From positions 186,001 to 250,000 of the forward strand of contig JAEZLR010000029.1 of the NCBI GenBank assembly GCA_023415205.1: DNA of 64,000 nucleotides. The letters run 5' to 3'. The notes beneath the pieces were generated by a model. It was not told where the DNA came from. It ran no database searches and saw only the letters and a list, made by a program, of their open reading frames with translations. The position numbers and the translations under genes were made by a program. Origin of the DNA: Bacillota bacterium. Its GTDB lineage: Bacteria; Bacillota; Clostridia; DSM-8532. Shown here in pieces: positions 1 to 8,837 of the stretch; within the stretch, counting starts at the first letter, position 1, and every line of letters begins with the position of its first letter.

Positions 1-1110
1 AAGCGTGTGGTTGGGTCCCGCAAAATAGTCTCCCACCGCTTCGGGAGAATGGTTTCCTAAAAAGATAGCTCCCGCATTCTTTATTCCCGATAAAAGGGAG
101 AAGGGATTGAGGGTGCAAATCTCCAAATGCTCTGGCGCAATCTGGTTGGAGAGGCTCACTGCCTCCTCAAGATCAGGGGTGATCACAATGGCTCCGTAAT
201 CCTCTAAGGAACGGGCGGCAATGGCGTTTCTTTCGAGCCTGGAGAGCTGAGCCTCAACTTCACCTTGAACCCTAAGGGCCATCTCAGAGGAGGTCGTCAC
301 TAATATGGCAGAAGAAAGCCTGTCATGCTCTGCCTGGGATAAAAGATCTGCCGCGACATAGGCCGGATTGGCTGAACCATCGGCAATGACCAATACCTCA
401 CTGGGGCCTGCGATCATATCAATGCCACAGGCTCCAAAGACCTGCTTCTTGGCCGTTGCCACATAGATATTTCCGGGGCCCACAATCTTATCCACCCTGG
501 GCAGGGTCTGGGTTCCGTAAGCCATGGCGGCAACCGCCTGAGCACCTCCCAATGCAAAAGCCCTGTCGATTCCGGCGAGCTTGGCGCAGGCCAGAACCAA
601 GGGGTTGATCTTTCCGTCCTTCTGGGGAGGCGAACAAAGAATAATTTCTTCCACCCCTGCAACCTTGGCGGGAATAACATCCATTAAAACGGTGGAAGGC
701 AGGGGAGCCGTGCCTGCCGGGGCATAGACGCCCACCCGGCTTAAGGGGGTCACCTTCTGACCCAGCAGGGTGCCGTCCGCCTGGGTCATAAACCAGGAAT
801 TCTCACGTTGTCTCTCATGAAAAGCCCGAATATTTGCCGCCGCTTTTTCTATGGCCTTAAGGAGTTCTCCGTCCACCCCAAGAAGGGCCTCCTCCAGCTC
901 GGCCTCGGAAACCTCAAGGGTTTGCGGCGTCAGGTTCACCCCGTCAAATTTAGCGGTATATTCAAGTAACGCAGTATCGCCCCGTTCGCGGACGTTGCGG
1001 AGGATGTTTAAAACCGTTTCCTCCACATCCTTTCGTCCTTCAGGGCTACGTGTCCTCAGGGCTTCGAAAAGCGGCGCCATGGAATCCTTGCCATATTCAT
1101 AAACCTTCAT
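1..1110 (-). CDS. hisD: Histidinol dehydrogenase, C-terminus cut by window edge
   Basis: Oxidises L-histidinol to L-histidine with NAD in the last two steps of histidine synthesis; a cytosolic zinc enzyme. The 370 visible residues (families are usually about 430) contain the family hallmarks: VGVYAPAGTAPLPSTVLM near residue 110, KIVGPGNIYVATAKK, DMIAGPSEVLVIAD, LLSQAEHD and, near the edge, APEHLEI and GNHSPEAVGDYFAGPNHTL. The ATG at 1108-1110 follows a GGAGTGA ribosome site 8 bases upstream. It lies 57 bases downstream of hisG in the same direction, so it is very likely third in a hisZ-hisG-hisD operon. The remaining 60 or so residues are outside the window. No disrupting change is seen. Confidence 0.96.
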   Translation of the reverse strand, partial: MKVYEYGKDSMAPLFEALRTRSPEGRKDVEETVLNILRNVRERGDTALLEYTAKFDGVNLTPQTLEVSEAELEEALLGVDGELLKAIEKAAANIRAFHERQRENSWFMTQADGTLLGQKVTPLSRVGVYAPAGTAPLPSTVLMDVIPAKVAGVEEIILCSPPQKDGKINPLVLACAKLAGIDRAFALGGAQAVAAMAYGTQTLPRVDKIVGPGNIYVATAKKQVFGACGIDMIAGPSEVLVIADGSANPAYVAADLLSQAEHDRLSSAILVTTSSEMALRVQGEVEAQLSRLERNAIAARSLEDYGAIVITPDLEEAVSLSNQIAPEHLEICTLNPFSLLSGIKNAGAIFLGNHSPEAVGDYFAGPNHTL

Positions 1111-1167
1111 GAAAAATCACTCCTCTATCTCCCTGGCCATCTAAAACCCCATTGGCCAGGATTCATC

Positions 1168-1824
1168 CTATTTCTCAGCGCTTTTCCCGGCTTCAAGCTG
1201 AGAGCGCATGGACTCGATCATGCGCGTAATCCGTTCGTTTTCCATTTTCATACTCACGCGATTGACAATCATTCTTGCACTGATATCGGCAATGGTATCC
1301 AAAACCACAAGCCCATTTTCCTTAAGGGTTCTACCCGTCTCAACAAGATCCACGATAACCTCCGACAGGCCCACCAAGGGAGCCAGCTCGATGGAACCGC
1401 TCAGTTTGATGATCTCCACAGACTCACGACGCTTATGCCGGAAATACATCCGCGCCATCTCGGGATATTTGGTCGCCACCCGAGTGATGGAGATGGAATC
1501 CATCCGTCCTTCAAGCTCTTTGGGCCCCGCTACGCACATCTGGCATTTGGCAAAACCCAGATTGAGCACTTCATAGAGGTCACGGCCCTCCTCCAAGAGC
1601 GTATCCTTACCCACAATTCCGATATCTGCCGCTCCATATTCCACATACACGGGTACATCGGCCGGCTTAGCCAGAAAAAAGCGGATTTTATTGGCCTCAT
1701 CGGTGAGGATGAGCTTTCTAGAGTTTCCTTTAAGCTCTGTGCAATCCACACCGGCACCCTCCAGCAGGTCTATACTCAGCTCGGTGAGCCTGCCCTTGGC
1801 AAGCGCAATGGTAATATACCTCAT
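1168..1824 (-). CDS. hisG: ATP phosphoribosyltransferase, short catalytic subunit
   Basis: Condenses ATP and PRPP to N1-(5-phosphoribosyl)-ATP, the first and feedback-controlled step of histidine synthesis. At 218 residues it is the short form (HisGS), which lacks the C-terminal ACT-like regulatory domain and needs HisZ. Visible landmarks are the N-terminal ITIALAKGRL, AADIGIVGKDTL near residue 65, and the PRPP-binding segment EIIKLSGSIELAPLVGLSEVIVDLVETGRTL around 137-168. Its ATG overlaps the hisZ stop in an ATGA arrangement (1821-1824), which implies translational coupling of the two subunits. Length and motifs agree with family norms. Confidence 0.96.
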   Translation of the reverse strand: MRYITIALAKGRLTELSIDLLEGAGVDCTELKGNSRKLILTDEANKIRFFLAKPADVPVYVEYGAADIGIVGKDTLLEEGRDLYEVLNLGFAKCQMCVAGPKELEGRMDSISITRVATKYPEMARMYFRHKRRESVEIIKLSGSIELAPLVGLSEVIVDLVETGRTLKENGLVVLDTIADISARMIVNRVSMKMENERITRMIESMRSQLEAGKSAEK

Positions 1825-3029
1825 AGGTCAAGCTCCTTTCTGGAACCGTCTTTCAGGATTTGAACAAGATGGTTGAGGCCCATAGCAAGGGCATACTTTC
1901 TAGCTTCCTCGGGGCCTTTTCTCTGGATATCCAGCTCGGCGGGAATCCCCTTGGCAATAAGCTCCCTGCAAAAATCACCGGCAAGCCTGCGGGCCCCTTC
2001 CTCATAGGTTACAAGGAAGCCTTCCTCACGGTTCTCCCCGAGCTTTTTTTGGCGTTCAAGAGCCATCAATACCATGTTGATACCCAGGGAAAAGCCTGTG
2101 GCTTCACATTCCTTACCAAATTTCTCAACCAGCCGGTCATAACGACCCCCGCTTAGAATGGGAAAGCCCACCCCATAGGTGAAGCCTCTGAAAACCAGAC
2201 CGGTATAATAGTTAAGGCTCTGAACCATTCCCAGATCAATGGAGACATAGTCGGACAGATTTCTGTCCTCCAAAATCTCAAGAACGGCTTTAATACTCAT
2301 AAGCGCCTTGGAGGCGCGCTCTCCGATATCCTCTTGGTTAATTTTCTGAAGGATGTCCTTTGAGCCGAAAAGCTTGGGAAGATCCAATATAAGACGTCTT
2401 ATGGTCTCTTTGACCTGGTGGCGGTCCATGACCTGCTCTACCCCGACAAAATCCTTTAGATCAATCAGCTCACGAACCTCCTCCACCTCTTCAGGGGAGA
2501 GACCCGATTCCTCCATCAGCCCCTTGAAGAAATCCACCTGCCCAATGTCAATCTGGAACTCCTCAATACCGGTGGTTCTGATGGCTTCGACGGCCATGGC
2601 CACCACCTCGGCATCGGACTCCGGGGTGTTGGTGCCCAGAATCTCACAACCCGCCTGAGTGAACTCGTTCTGCCTTCCCCCTCCCAGCTCGTCAAAGCTG
2701 AAGGTATTGCCTAGGTAACAGCACTTCAAGGGGAATGCAGCCTCTTTAAGCTTGGTGGCGGCCACCCGGGCCACCGGAACGGTGAGGTCGGGTCTTAAAA
2801 CCAGCAGTCGGCCCTTGGAATCACAGAACTTATACATGCTTTCCTGCTTGATAAGGCCTCTCTCCCCCCCAAACACATCAAAAAATTCGATGGTGGGGGT
2901 CTCCAGTTCCCGGTATCCGTTGAGTCTGAACACCTCTCGTATTTTATTCTCCAAGTTACGCTTTTGCCGGCAGGAAGCGAACAGGATGTCCTGTACCCCT
3001 TCGGGGGTGTAAATATTCCATCTTTTCAT
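1821..3029 (-). CDS. hisZ: ATP phosphoribosyltransferase regulatory subunit
   Basis: A catalytically inactive relative of histidyl-tRNA synthetase that forms a hetero-octamer with short HisG and supplies activation and histidine feedback. The 402 residues show the class II synthetase core: TPEGVQDILF at the start, ELETPTIEFFDVF (motif 1 region), RPDLTVPVARV (motif 2 region), and the late SGGRYDRLVEKFG and ATGFSLGINMVL segments (histidine-binding region and motif 3). It lacks the C-terminal anticodon-binding fold of true HisRS but keeps a partial tail. The start has a GTGAGGAG ribosome site. It is the first gene of the leftward his operon, with a TTGACA promoter about 60-85 bases upstream. Confidence 0.94.
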   Translation of the reverse strand: MKRWNIYTPEGVQDILFASCRQKRNLENKIREVFRLNGYRELETPTIEFFDVFGGERGLIKQESMYKFCDSKGRLLVLRPDLTVPVARVAATKLKEAAFPLKCCYLGNTFSFDELGGGRQNEFTQAGCEILGTNTPESDAEVVAMAVEAIRTTGIEEFQIDIGQVDFFKGLMEESGLSPEEVEEVRELIDLKDFVGVEQVMDRHQVKETIRRLILDLPKLFGSKDILQKINQEDIGERASKALMSIKAVLEILEDRNLSDYVSIDLGMVQSLNYYTGLVFRGFTYGVGFPILSGGRYDRLVEKFGKECEATGFSLGINMVLMALERQKKLGENREEGFLVTYEEGARRLAGDFCRELIAKGIPAELDIQRKGPEEARKYALAMGLNHLVQILKDGSRKELDL

Positions 3030-3086
3030 GGGCTCTCCTCACTTCACCACTTTATCACAGTGAAGTACTAAATAGTTAATGTAATT

Positions 3087-3116
3087 AGTTTACAAAAAGA
3101 TGCTTGTCCCTGTCAA
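3087..3116 (-). promoter_or_regulatory. Probable promoter of the his operon
   Basis: On the minus strand a perfect TTGACA (3111-3116) is followed after 18 bases by TAAACT (3087-3092). Between it and the hisZ start is a 7-bp inverted repeat ACTTCAC/GTGAAGT (3041-3047 and 3060-3066) directly next to the ribosome site. It may be an operator or a leader hairpin; I see no T-box or classical his attenuator. Confidence 0.5.
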
Positions 3117-3195
3117 GTAAAAAATATGATAAATTTGGATTTTACCCCGTGAAAATAAAAGAAAAAGACTGTTCCAAAAAAAGGAGATAGGCCGT

Positions 3196-3419
3196 GATGT
3201 TTAAATCTGATATGCCTCCGCAGGAGCAGATAAAGTTGTCATGCGAGAGTGTAGGTCGAGTGAGGTAAAAGCAACAGGATGTTGCTTTTAGCCGGCACGC
3301 GCCTGGATGGCGCGGTTGCCAGCGACCCAGGGGAACTTGGCGAAGCAAGTTCCCCCACGAGAACAAACTCGAGCATAAACAACTTCCTGCGACGAGGACA
3401 GCAAGAAGATTTGAACATC
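3196..3419. repeat. Structured inverted-repeat element, about 224 bp, unassigned
   Basis: An intergenic block between hisZ and the flotillin gene built of nested hairpins. Its ends are a 13-base inverted repeat with one mismatch (3196-3208, GATGTTTAAATCT, against 3407-3419). Inside are three near-perfect stems: AAAAGCAACA/TGTTGCTTTT at 3267-3289, CGCGCC/GGCGCG at 3298-3314, and GGGGAACTTG/CAAGTTCCCC at 3330-3355. The outer arms can also pair (AAGTTGT with ACAACTT, GCAGGA with TCCTGC). It is more GC-rich than its surroundings. The look is that of a dispersed palindromic element or a structured RNA. Overlapping ORFs here have no ribosome site and are not believed. Confidence 0.6.
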
Positions 3420-3467
3420 ATAGCCTATCATAAGACTAACTTTTGAGCCAGTCCCTCTTTATCTACC

Positions 3468-4871
3468 TTATTCTGCGGTTACTTCAGCGGGCTTCTGCTC
3501 GCCTTCATCTTTTGCCGCATCCTTCCCCAGGTATTCGGGAAGCTCCATACCGGCCATTTTAAACATTTCATTCATCGGAGGGATGGACTTGAGCATACCC
3601 GAGAGAAAATTGGCGGTTGCCGGGGTTCCCTCTTTGCTGCCCATGCTGTCCCAAACGGTGACCTTGTCAATCTTGATACCCTTGATGGCCTCGACCTGGA
3701 TTTTCATGAGCTCTTCCATCTTGTCTGCCAGTAATAGACGGGTTGCGTTAAGGGCATCGCCACCGGCGGCTTGAACCAGTTGGGTATAACCCATGGCCTG
3801 CTTGGTGAGGATTTCCTGCATACCGCGGGCCTCAGCTTCCATCTTCAGGTAGATAGCGTCGGCCTGGCCCTTGGCCACACGTCTGGTCTGCTCGGCTTGG
3901 GCTTCGGCCTCCAGTTCAAGCTTGCGCTTCTGAATCTCAGCCTTAACCAATACGTCGGCCTCCTGGGTCGCCTTTTCACGGGCGGCACGAGCGGCTTCAG
4001 CTTCCTGTTCTGCAACATAGGCTTCTTGCAGCGCCTTGGCACCCTGAATCTTCTCCGCAGCGGTTGCGCGCTTGAGGGCCTCGGCCTCGCGCTCACGGCG
4101 GGTGGCGTTGGATTGGGCCACCTGGGCCTGGGATTCATTTTCACCCTTTATGGCCTCGGAGTCGGCCTGGGCTACCTGGATTCTCTGATCACGGCGGGCA
4201 TTGGCTTCACCAATGGCACCGTCTCTGTCCTTCTCGGCAACGGAACGTTTGGCGTCGTTGATAGCCTTAGCTGCGGCTTCCTTACCCAAAGCCACGATAT
4301 AGCCTGATTCATCATTGATGTCGGTGACATTAACGTTAATAAGCCTTAAGCCAATTTTCTTAAGCTCTGTTTCAACGTTGCTGGATACAGCCTCCAAAAA
4401 TTTATCACGGTCGGTATTGATTTCTTCAATATCCATGGTTGCGATAACTAGACGCAATTGACCAAAGATAATGTCCTTGGCAAGCTCTTGAATCTGGGCC
4501 AGCTTCAAGCCTAATAAACGTTCGGCAGCATTCTGCATGACGCCATGCTCGGTGGAAATACCCACCGTAAAGCTTGAAGGCACGTCAATACGGATATTCT
4601 GACGGCTCAGTGCATTTTTAAGATCAACACTGATGGACATGGGCGTAAGGTCCATATATTCATAAGCCTGAATAATCGGCCATATGAAAGAGGCACCACC
4701 ATGAACACATTTGGCTGACAACGCGGAACCGTCCTTGGCAGAGCCAACATTACCGTAAATAACCATGATTTTGTCAGAGGGACATTTGCGGTATCTTGAG
4801 ACAATGAACATAAAGGTTGAGACAATAAGGATAATGATAACACTAATCAGAATGAAACTTGCATCGGGCAT
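3468..4871 (-). CDS. floT: Flotillin-family SPFH/band 7 protein
   Basis: A membrane scaffold of functional membrane microdomains. The 467 residues begin with one hydrophobic anchor (about residues 5-24), followed by the SPFH domain (MVIYGNVG onward, to about 190) and a long Ala/Glu/Gln-rich coiled coil (about 195-350) with repeated EAEA/AQAE-type segments. The C-terminal tail matches flotillin organisation (SGMLKSIPPMNEMFKMAGMELPEYLG). I chose the ATG at 4869-4871 because GAGGAGG sits 9 bases before it; a TTG 18 bases upstream would start inside the preceding gene's stop. The neighbour upstream is an NfeD-type protein, the same pairing as yuaF-yuaG in Bacillus, so the two are almost certainly one operon and partners in membrane organisation. 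Confidence 0.92.
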   Translation of the reverse strand: MPDASFILISVIIILIVSTFMFIVSRYRKCPSDKIMVIYGNVGSAKDGSALSAKCVHGGASFIWPIIQAYEYMDLTPMSISVDLKNALSRQNIRIDVPSSFTVGISTEHGVMQNAAERLLGLKLAQIQELAKDIIFGQLRLVIATMDIEEINTDRDKFLEAVSSNVETELKKIGLRLINVNVTDINDESGYIVALGKEAAAKAINDAKRSVAEKDRDGAIGEANARRDQRIQVAQADSEAIKGENESQAQVAQSNATRREREAEALKRATAAEKIQGAKALQEAYVAEQEAEAARAAREKATQEADVLVKAEIQKRKLELEAEAQAEQTRRVAKGQADAIYLKMEAEARGMQEILTKQAMGYTQLVQAAGGDALNATRLLLADKMEELMKIQVEAIKGIKIDKVTVWDSMGSKEGTPATANFLSGMLKSIPPMNEMFKMAGMELPEYLGKDAAKDEGEQKPAEVTAE

Positions 4872-4885
4872 TACAATTGACCTCC

Positions 4886-5608
4886 TCAATATTTTTCAAT
4901 AATAACCCCTTCCGGGGGACTATTCTTGGGCATTGCCAGGAGTACACCCTCTGAAAAAACTCCCATGACGGTGATTTTCTCTCCTGTCTTCAGTGTTCGC
5001 TCCGCCTCAGTGACGGCATCGAACTCGCACAACCGCTCCTGAACAATGACATTGATCTTGCCTTGACCAATCTTGGATCTTGGGATGGGGATGTACACCT
5101 CACCCTCCTTGCCTACGGCATTTTCAATGAGTACATTGCCGCTTTGCTGCATACGCAAGGCCAGCCGGACCGACCAAGCGACAAAGTAAAGGGCTAGGAA
5201 TCCTGATACCATTACCAGTAAGAATACGGCAGGTGCAGGCACCTTCCAGCTAATGGACGCTACCCCCATCCAACCGCCTACGGCCAGAAAGGCGATAATG
5301 CCCCTCAAGGTAAATAGCCGGAGAGCATCGACAGGCTCGGATCCTGCCTCTCCATGGTGGCAGGTGCCGTCGTGGATATGGGAAAGCTCTTCATGCCCAC
5401 CCGAAAAATCCTGGCCATGGCCCTCAAACAAACCATGGGGTCCGTCATGGACATGTAGATCCACGTGGGTGTCCCCAGAATCAGCGCCCTCTCCATGGGA
5501 GAACCCCAGCATAAATAGAATAAACTGTACCACCATAACCAGGGTTGACGGGATGGCCACTGAAGCAAAAACCTGCTGCAGTCCGGTTAACTCATTCCAC
5601 CAGTTCAT
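4886..5608 (-). CDS. NfeD-like membrane protein with histidine-rich loop
   Basis: Partner of the flotillin encoded immediately downstream. The 240 residues contain an N-terminal hydrophobic segment (about 14-36), two further segments (about 98-118 and 123-148) and a C-terminal OB-fold-like domain of the NfeD type (about 160-235, GKEGEVYIP ... GEKITVMGVFSEGVLLAMP). NfeD proteins are thought to cooperate with SPFH proteins. Unusual here is the stretch between the first and second membrane segments (about residues 38-90), which has 11 histidines and many acidic residues plus one cysteine, and looks like a metal-binding loop. A GGAGGTG ribosome site precedes the ATG. Confidence 0.85.
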   Translation of the reverse strand: MNWWNELTGLQQVFASVAIPSTLVMVVQFILFMLGFSHGEGADSGDTHVDLHVHDGPHGLFEGHGQDFSGGHEELSHIHDGTCHHGEAGSEPVDALRLFTLRGIIAFLAVGGWMGVASISWKVPAPAVFLLVMVSGFLALYFVAWSVRLALRMQQSGNVLIENAVGKEGEVYIPIPRSKIGQGKINVIVQERLCEFDAVTEAERTLKTGEKITVMGVFSEGVLLAMPKNSPPEGVIIEKY

Positions 5609-5637
5609 AATTCACCTCCTAACGATTATGATTGGCT

Positions 5638-6195
5638 TTATAATCCTTCTGTCAATTGATTGGCGTACCTTTTAAACTTTGCCGATTCATAGGCGCAAAC
5701 CATAGCTTTAAGCGCCAGCTTGAGCCTTTCCTTGGCCCCGGAATAGGGCTCCTTGAAGTTTTCCAGTTGCTTATCTATCTTATTAAATAGGTCGCCGATC
5801 ATGAGTGTTTTTATTATTCCATCCTCTTCGGCATCCTCAATTAAGACCCTGCAAAGACAATCATAAATGTCACTGTCATCCATAATATCATCGCTCCGAT
5901 CCAGAAGATCTCCATTCACATAGCTTAAGAGCTTTGCCACTTTCTCAATAACAAGAGCCTCTCTAAGCATATGAATAAGGATGATCCGAGCCACCTGCCC
6001 CTTGGAGTACTTGCGATTAACGGCTGGATTAACATAGCCCCTCTTGATCCAATTTTGCACAGCAGCAGGCTCAAGGCCTGTAATGTCGCATATCTGGGAA
6101 AGGGTCATCCCATTGGTCACTGAAAAAATTCCGCTAAACAATCCCTCTCGGGAAAGGGGGACTTTTGTGCCGGGAAAACAACACGGTGGATTCAT
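5638..6195 (-). CDS. DUF1836-type putative regulator
   Basis: The 185-residue protein has an N-terminal helix-turn-helix resembling MerR/phage-repressor winged helices (MTLSQICDITGLEPAAVQNWIKRG, about 27-50), followed by an all-helical region. This layout is that of the DUF1836 family of uncharacterised Firmicutes regulators. The start at 6193-6195 is preferred over an in-frame ATG 126 bases upstream because it has GAAGGAG in front and because the longer version would begin upstream of the predicted transcript start. It lies 29 bases upstream of the NfeD gene in the same direction, so it may regulate or belong to the nfeD-floT operon. Its ligand and targets are unknown. Confidence 0.75.
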   Translation of the reverse strand: MNPPCCFPGTKVPLSREGLFSGIFSVTNGMTLSQICDITGLEPAAVQNWIKRGYVNPAVNRKYSKGQVARIILIHMLREALVIEKVAKLLSYVNGDLLDRSDDIMDDSDIYDCLCRVLIEDAEEDGIIKTLMIGDLFNKIDKQLENFKEPYSGAKERLKLALKAMVCAYESAKFKRYANQLTEGL

Positions 6196-6261
6196 ACCTA
6201 CTCCTTCTGTGAGGGATTCAACCTCTATTGGCTTTATCCGTTCACTTGTTAATATGTTAAC

Positions 6262-6290
6262 ATTATACTTTGCGTTCTGTAGAATGTAAA
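6262..6290 (-). promoter_or_regulatory. Sigma-A-type promoter for the DUF1836-nfeD-floT operon
   Basis: On the minus strand TTTACA (6285-6290) and a perfect TATAAT (6262-6267) are separated by 17 bases. The predicted transcript start is near 6255, about 60 bases before the chosen start codon. Confidence 0.7.
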
Positions 6291-6429
6291 ATACGTTCGT
6301 ATGACTATTTATAATATTCACGCGTTTAATTTGTCTATCGCATTAAAATATCTCACCCTTACGTACTATTTCGCAATTTTTCTTCTGTTTACTTCAATTA
6401 TTGTATTTTAAAGATATGTCCACCCATCG

Positions 6430-8526
6430 TCACAGGACAGTTATAATACCGCTCTTTAGGCATAATTCCAGATCAAGCCGCCGAATACGGCCCTTAAAAT
6501 CAACCTCCAGCAGGGTTCTGTCGCTCTGGCTCAACACCCCGGCAATAACCCCTTTCCCATATTTTTTATGTTGGATCATCATCCCCTCTCCCAGGGTGTC
6601 ACCCAACTCCCCGTGAAGGAGGGAGGCCACTTCATTGACGAAGGTTGAACGGGGTACCGGCTGATGGTTGACCTCCTGGGGGCTGATCAGATAAAGCCAT
6701 GTCTTGGCCCGGGTCATACCCACGAAAAAGAGCCTGCGTTCTTCCTCCATCAGCTCCCCCTTTTTCTCCTTTACAGATTGATTAAGCGCCCGGTCACCAG
6801 GGATCTCATGATTGGTGAGGTCAACCATGAACACGCAATCATACTCAAGTCCCTTGCTGGAATGAAGGGTGGAAAGGGTCACCCTGCTTTCGGAATGAGC
6901 GGGGGTAGATTGGAACAACCGCTCCAATTCCCCCATCCTCATAAGAAAGGCGGCGGGGGAAGGGCAAGAAAGGGACAGTGTCTTCAATATTCCGAACATC
7001 CCATAGAGCGCATCCATGGAGAGCCCCATGCGGTCACAGTATTCCTTGACACTCCCGAAGAACTTAAAATCCTTTTCTATAGAGAGGAGCACCTTTAGGG
7101 GTGACAGCCGCGAAAGCCTCTTAAACTCCTTGATAAGCTCATAGAGCTTGGCCACTTGAAAGGGCTTGAGCTCATTGCTTTTAATGATGGCTTCAATAAC
7201 TGGTCCGGAACCGGACCGGAGGGCGTTTTCCAGCATGACCTTTGAAATGTAACGATTCATCTTAAGGTATATCCGTGAAAAAGCCTCTCCATCACAGGGG
7301 TTAACGGCTACCTTGAAAAAAGCCAGAATATCCTGTATGAGCCAATGCTGAAAAAAGTGAACCCTATTTTGTCGCAGACTGTAGGAGATACCCTCCCTGT
7401 CCAGTACGTCCACCAAGGGGATGGAGGATAGGTTGTTGCGATAAAGAACGGCGATCTTGGCAGGGCTATCGGTTATATGCTGCCGGAGGGAATGGACAAG
7501 AAAGGTGCATTGCTCCTTTTCATCCTTGACCCCAACGAGAAAGGGGGGATATTTCTCGTTGTTTTGGGTGGAGTGGGCCTTATCATACCGCTCCCTATTG
7601 CTTTTGATAAATTGGCTGGAAATCTCAACAATATTCCTGGTGGAACGGTAATTCTGCTCCAGCTTGTACACGGAAAGCTCTTTGAAGGAATCCTTTAATG
7701 ATAGTATGGTTCGGGGCTCGGCGCCCCTAAAGCCATAAATGCTCTGGTCGTCGTCGGCCACCAGAAAGAAGTTGTTCTCTTTAGAGGAAACCAAAAGCTT
7801 GAGAATTTCAAACTGGATTTTGGACAAATCCTGTCCCTCGTCCACTTGATAGTAGCTGTAGCGATTCTGGTAGGCGGCAAGTATATCGGGGCACCGCTGA
7901 AGAATGCTGTAGCTGTAGACCAGCATATCGTCAAAATCCATCAGGAGATTCTTCTTTTTATAGGCTTCATAGGCTTTATAGATAGGTTCAAAATTTTTGG
8001 ATTGAAGCTCAAGATCGTCAAAGTCCTTGACCATTCTGTTTTTGACAAAGCCTATTTCATTAACAAGGGTCTCTAATTCTTCGTCATTAATGGGTGTTTC
8101 ATTGATTTGCTTATATAGCTCCCTAAGAATGCGCTGTTTATTGACCGACCCTTCATCAGGCTCTCCTTCAATAAGCTTTAGCTTTTTTCCCTGCCTTCTT
8201 TCATAATCCTTAACCACCCCATAGCAGAAGCTATGAAGGGTAGAAAAAACAGGCGTACCCTGAAGGCCCTCACCGAAAATTCTTATGTACCGATTCCGCA
8301 TTTCCAACTGAGCAGCCTTATTAAAGGTCACCGTCAAAATACTTCCGGGAGGCACCTTGCATTCCTCTATGAGAAATGCTGCTCTTGCCGTGATAACGGT
8401 GGTTTTCCCGGAGCCGGGCCCGGAAAGCACCAATGCAGGCCCTTTCCCGTGGGTGACAGCGGACTTTTGCTGGGAATTTAATAGGATGTGGCGCTTGACT
8501 TCAAGGGTTTCGAAAAAATTACTCAC
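6430..8526 (-). CDS. UvrD/PcrA-type superfamily 1 DNA helicase
   Basis: An ATP-driven 3'-5' DNA helicase of the Rep/UvrD/PcrA group, acting in repair and replication. Seen in order: Q-motif (LNSQQKSAV), Walker A GPGSGKTT, motif Ia (TVTFNKAAQLEM), Walker B region (YQVDEGQDLS), motif III (DDDQSIYGFRGAEP), motif IV (LEQNYRST), motif V (LHSSKGLEYDCVFMVDL) and motif VI (FVGMTRAKTWLYL). The C-terminal 60 residues resemble the Tudor-like tail of PcrA (KKYGKGVIAGV ... VDFKGRIRRLDL). At about 698 residues it is slightly shorter than PcrA. The DEGQ instead of DEAQ or DEFQ is a mild variant. I prefer the GTG at 8524-8526 with GGGAG in front; a TTG at 8536-8538 is also possible. Likely monocistronic. Confidence 0.92.
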   Translation of the reverse strand: MSNFFETLEVKRHILLNSQQKSAVTHGKGPALVLSGPGSGKTTVITARAAFLIEECKVPPGSILTVTFNKAAQLEMRNRYIRIFGEGLQGTPVFSTLHSFCYGVVKDYERRQGKKLKLIEGEPDEGSVNKQRILRELYKQINETPINDEELETLVNEIGFVKNRMVKDFDDLELQSKNFEPIYKAYEAYKKKNLLMDFDDMLVYSYSILQRCPDILAAYQNRYSYYQVDEGQDLSKIQFEILKLLVSSKENNFFLVADDDQSIYGFRGAEPRTILSLKDSFKELSVYKLEQNYRSTRNIVEISSQFIKSNRERYDKAHSTQNNEKYPPFLVGVKDEKEQCTFLVHSLRQHITDSPAKIAVLYRNNLSSIPLVDVLDREGISYSLRQNRVHFFQHWLIQDILAFFKVAVNPCDGEAFSRIYLKMNRYISKVMLENALRSGSGPVIEAIIKSNELKPFQVAKLYELIKEFKRLSRLSPLKVLLSIEKDFKFFGSVKEYCDRMGLSMDALYGMFGILKTLSLSCPSPAAFLMRMGELERLFQSTPAHSESRVTLSTLHSSKGLEYDCVFMVDLTNHEIPGDRALNQSVKEKKGELMEEERRLFFVGMTRAKTWLYLISPQEVNHQPVPRSTFVNEVASLLHGELGDTLGEGMMIQHKKYGKGVIAGVLSQSDRTLLEVDFKGRIRRLDLELCLKSGIITVL

Positions 8527-8708
8527 TGTTTCTCCCAAAGCATTTGCTTATTTTTCAAGGTCACCCTCCCTTCTATTGTATTTCTTTTATCGGCGTACAT
8601 CAACCTTGAAGACCGCTATGGGGCTGTTTGTAAGAATCGCCATTCGAGTCTTTAGCCCAACGGTTTTAAAAACAGCCCCTTCCACGGCCCCCAAGGCCTG
8701 AGCCCTGT

Positions 8709-8837
8709 CTAACCACCCTTTTGCTGCATTTTTTTAGTGTCGTGGCCCGTCCCAGGCACAGGTTCTCCCCGGTTGTCCTTGGGCGGTTCAGGATTGGGAA
8801 ACCTCTTTTCATTGTATTTATGCTTTTTCTCGGACAT
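8709..8837 (-). CDS. Small hydrophilic protein, unknown
   Basis: A 42-residue ORF (MSEKKHKYNEKRFPNPEPP at the start), highly charged and proline-rich, with a very good ribosome site (AAGGAGGG, 8-9 bases before the ATG). Proline- and lysine-rich mini-proteins of this kind are common in Firmicutes and are often missed. I do not recognise a family. The sequence downstream as far as 8571 includes a 10-bp inverted repeat (GGGGCTGTTT around 8620 and AAACAGCCCC near 8670) of unknown role. Confidence 0.5.
   Translation of the reverse strand: MSEKKHKYNEKRFPNPEPPKDNRGEPVPGTGHDTKKMQQKGG

Noticed and set aside
3142..3421. Two overlapping ORFs of 60-74 codons on the minus strand
   Set aside because: They run through the hairpin element, lack ribosome sites and have low-complexity products; the DNA structure explains the open frames.
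8571..8708. Open frame on the minus strand reading KTRMAILTNSPIAVFKVDVRR
   Set aside because: It has no start with a ribosome site and overlaps an inverted repeat; could be a remnant but support is too weak.
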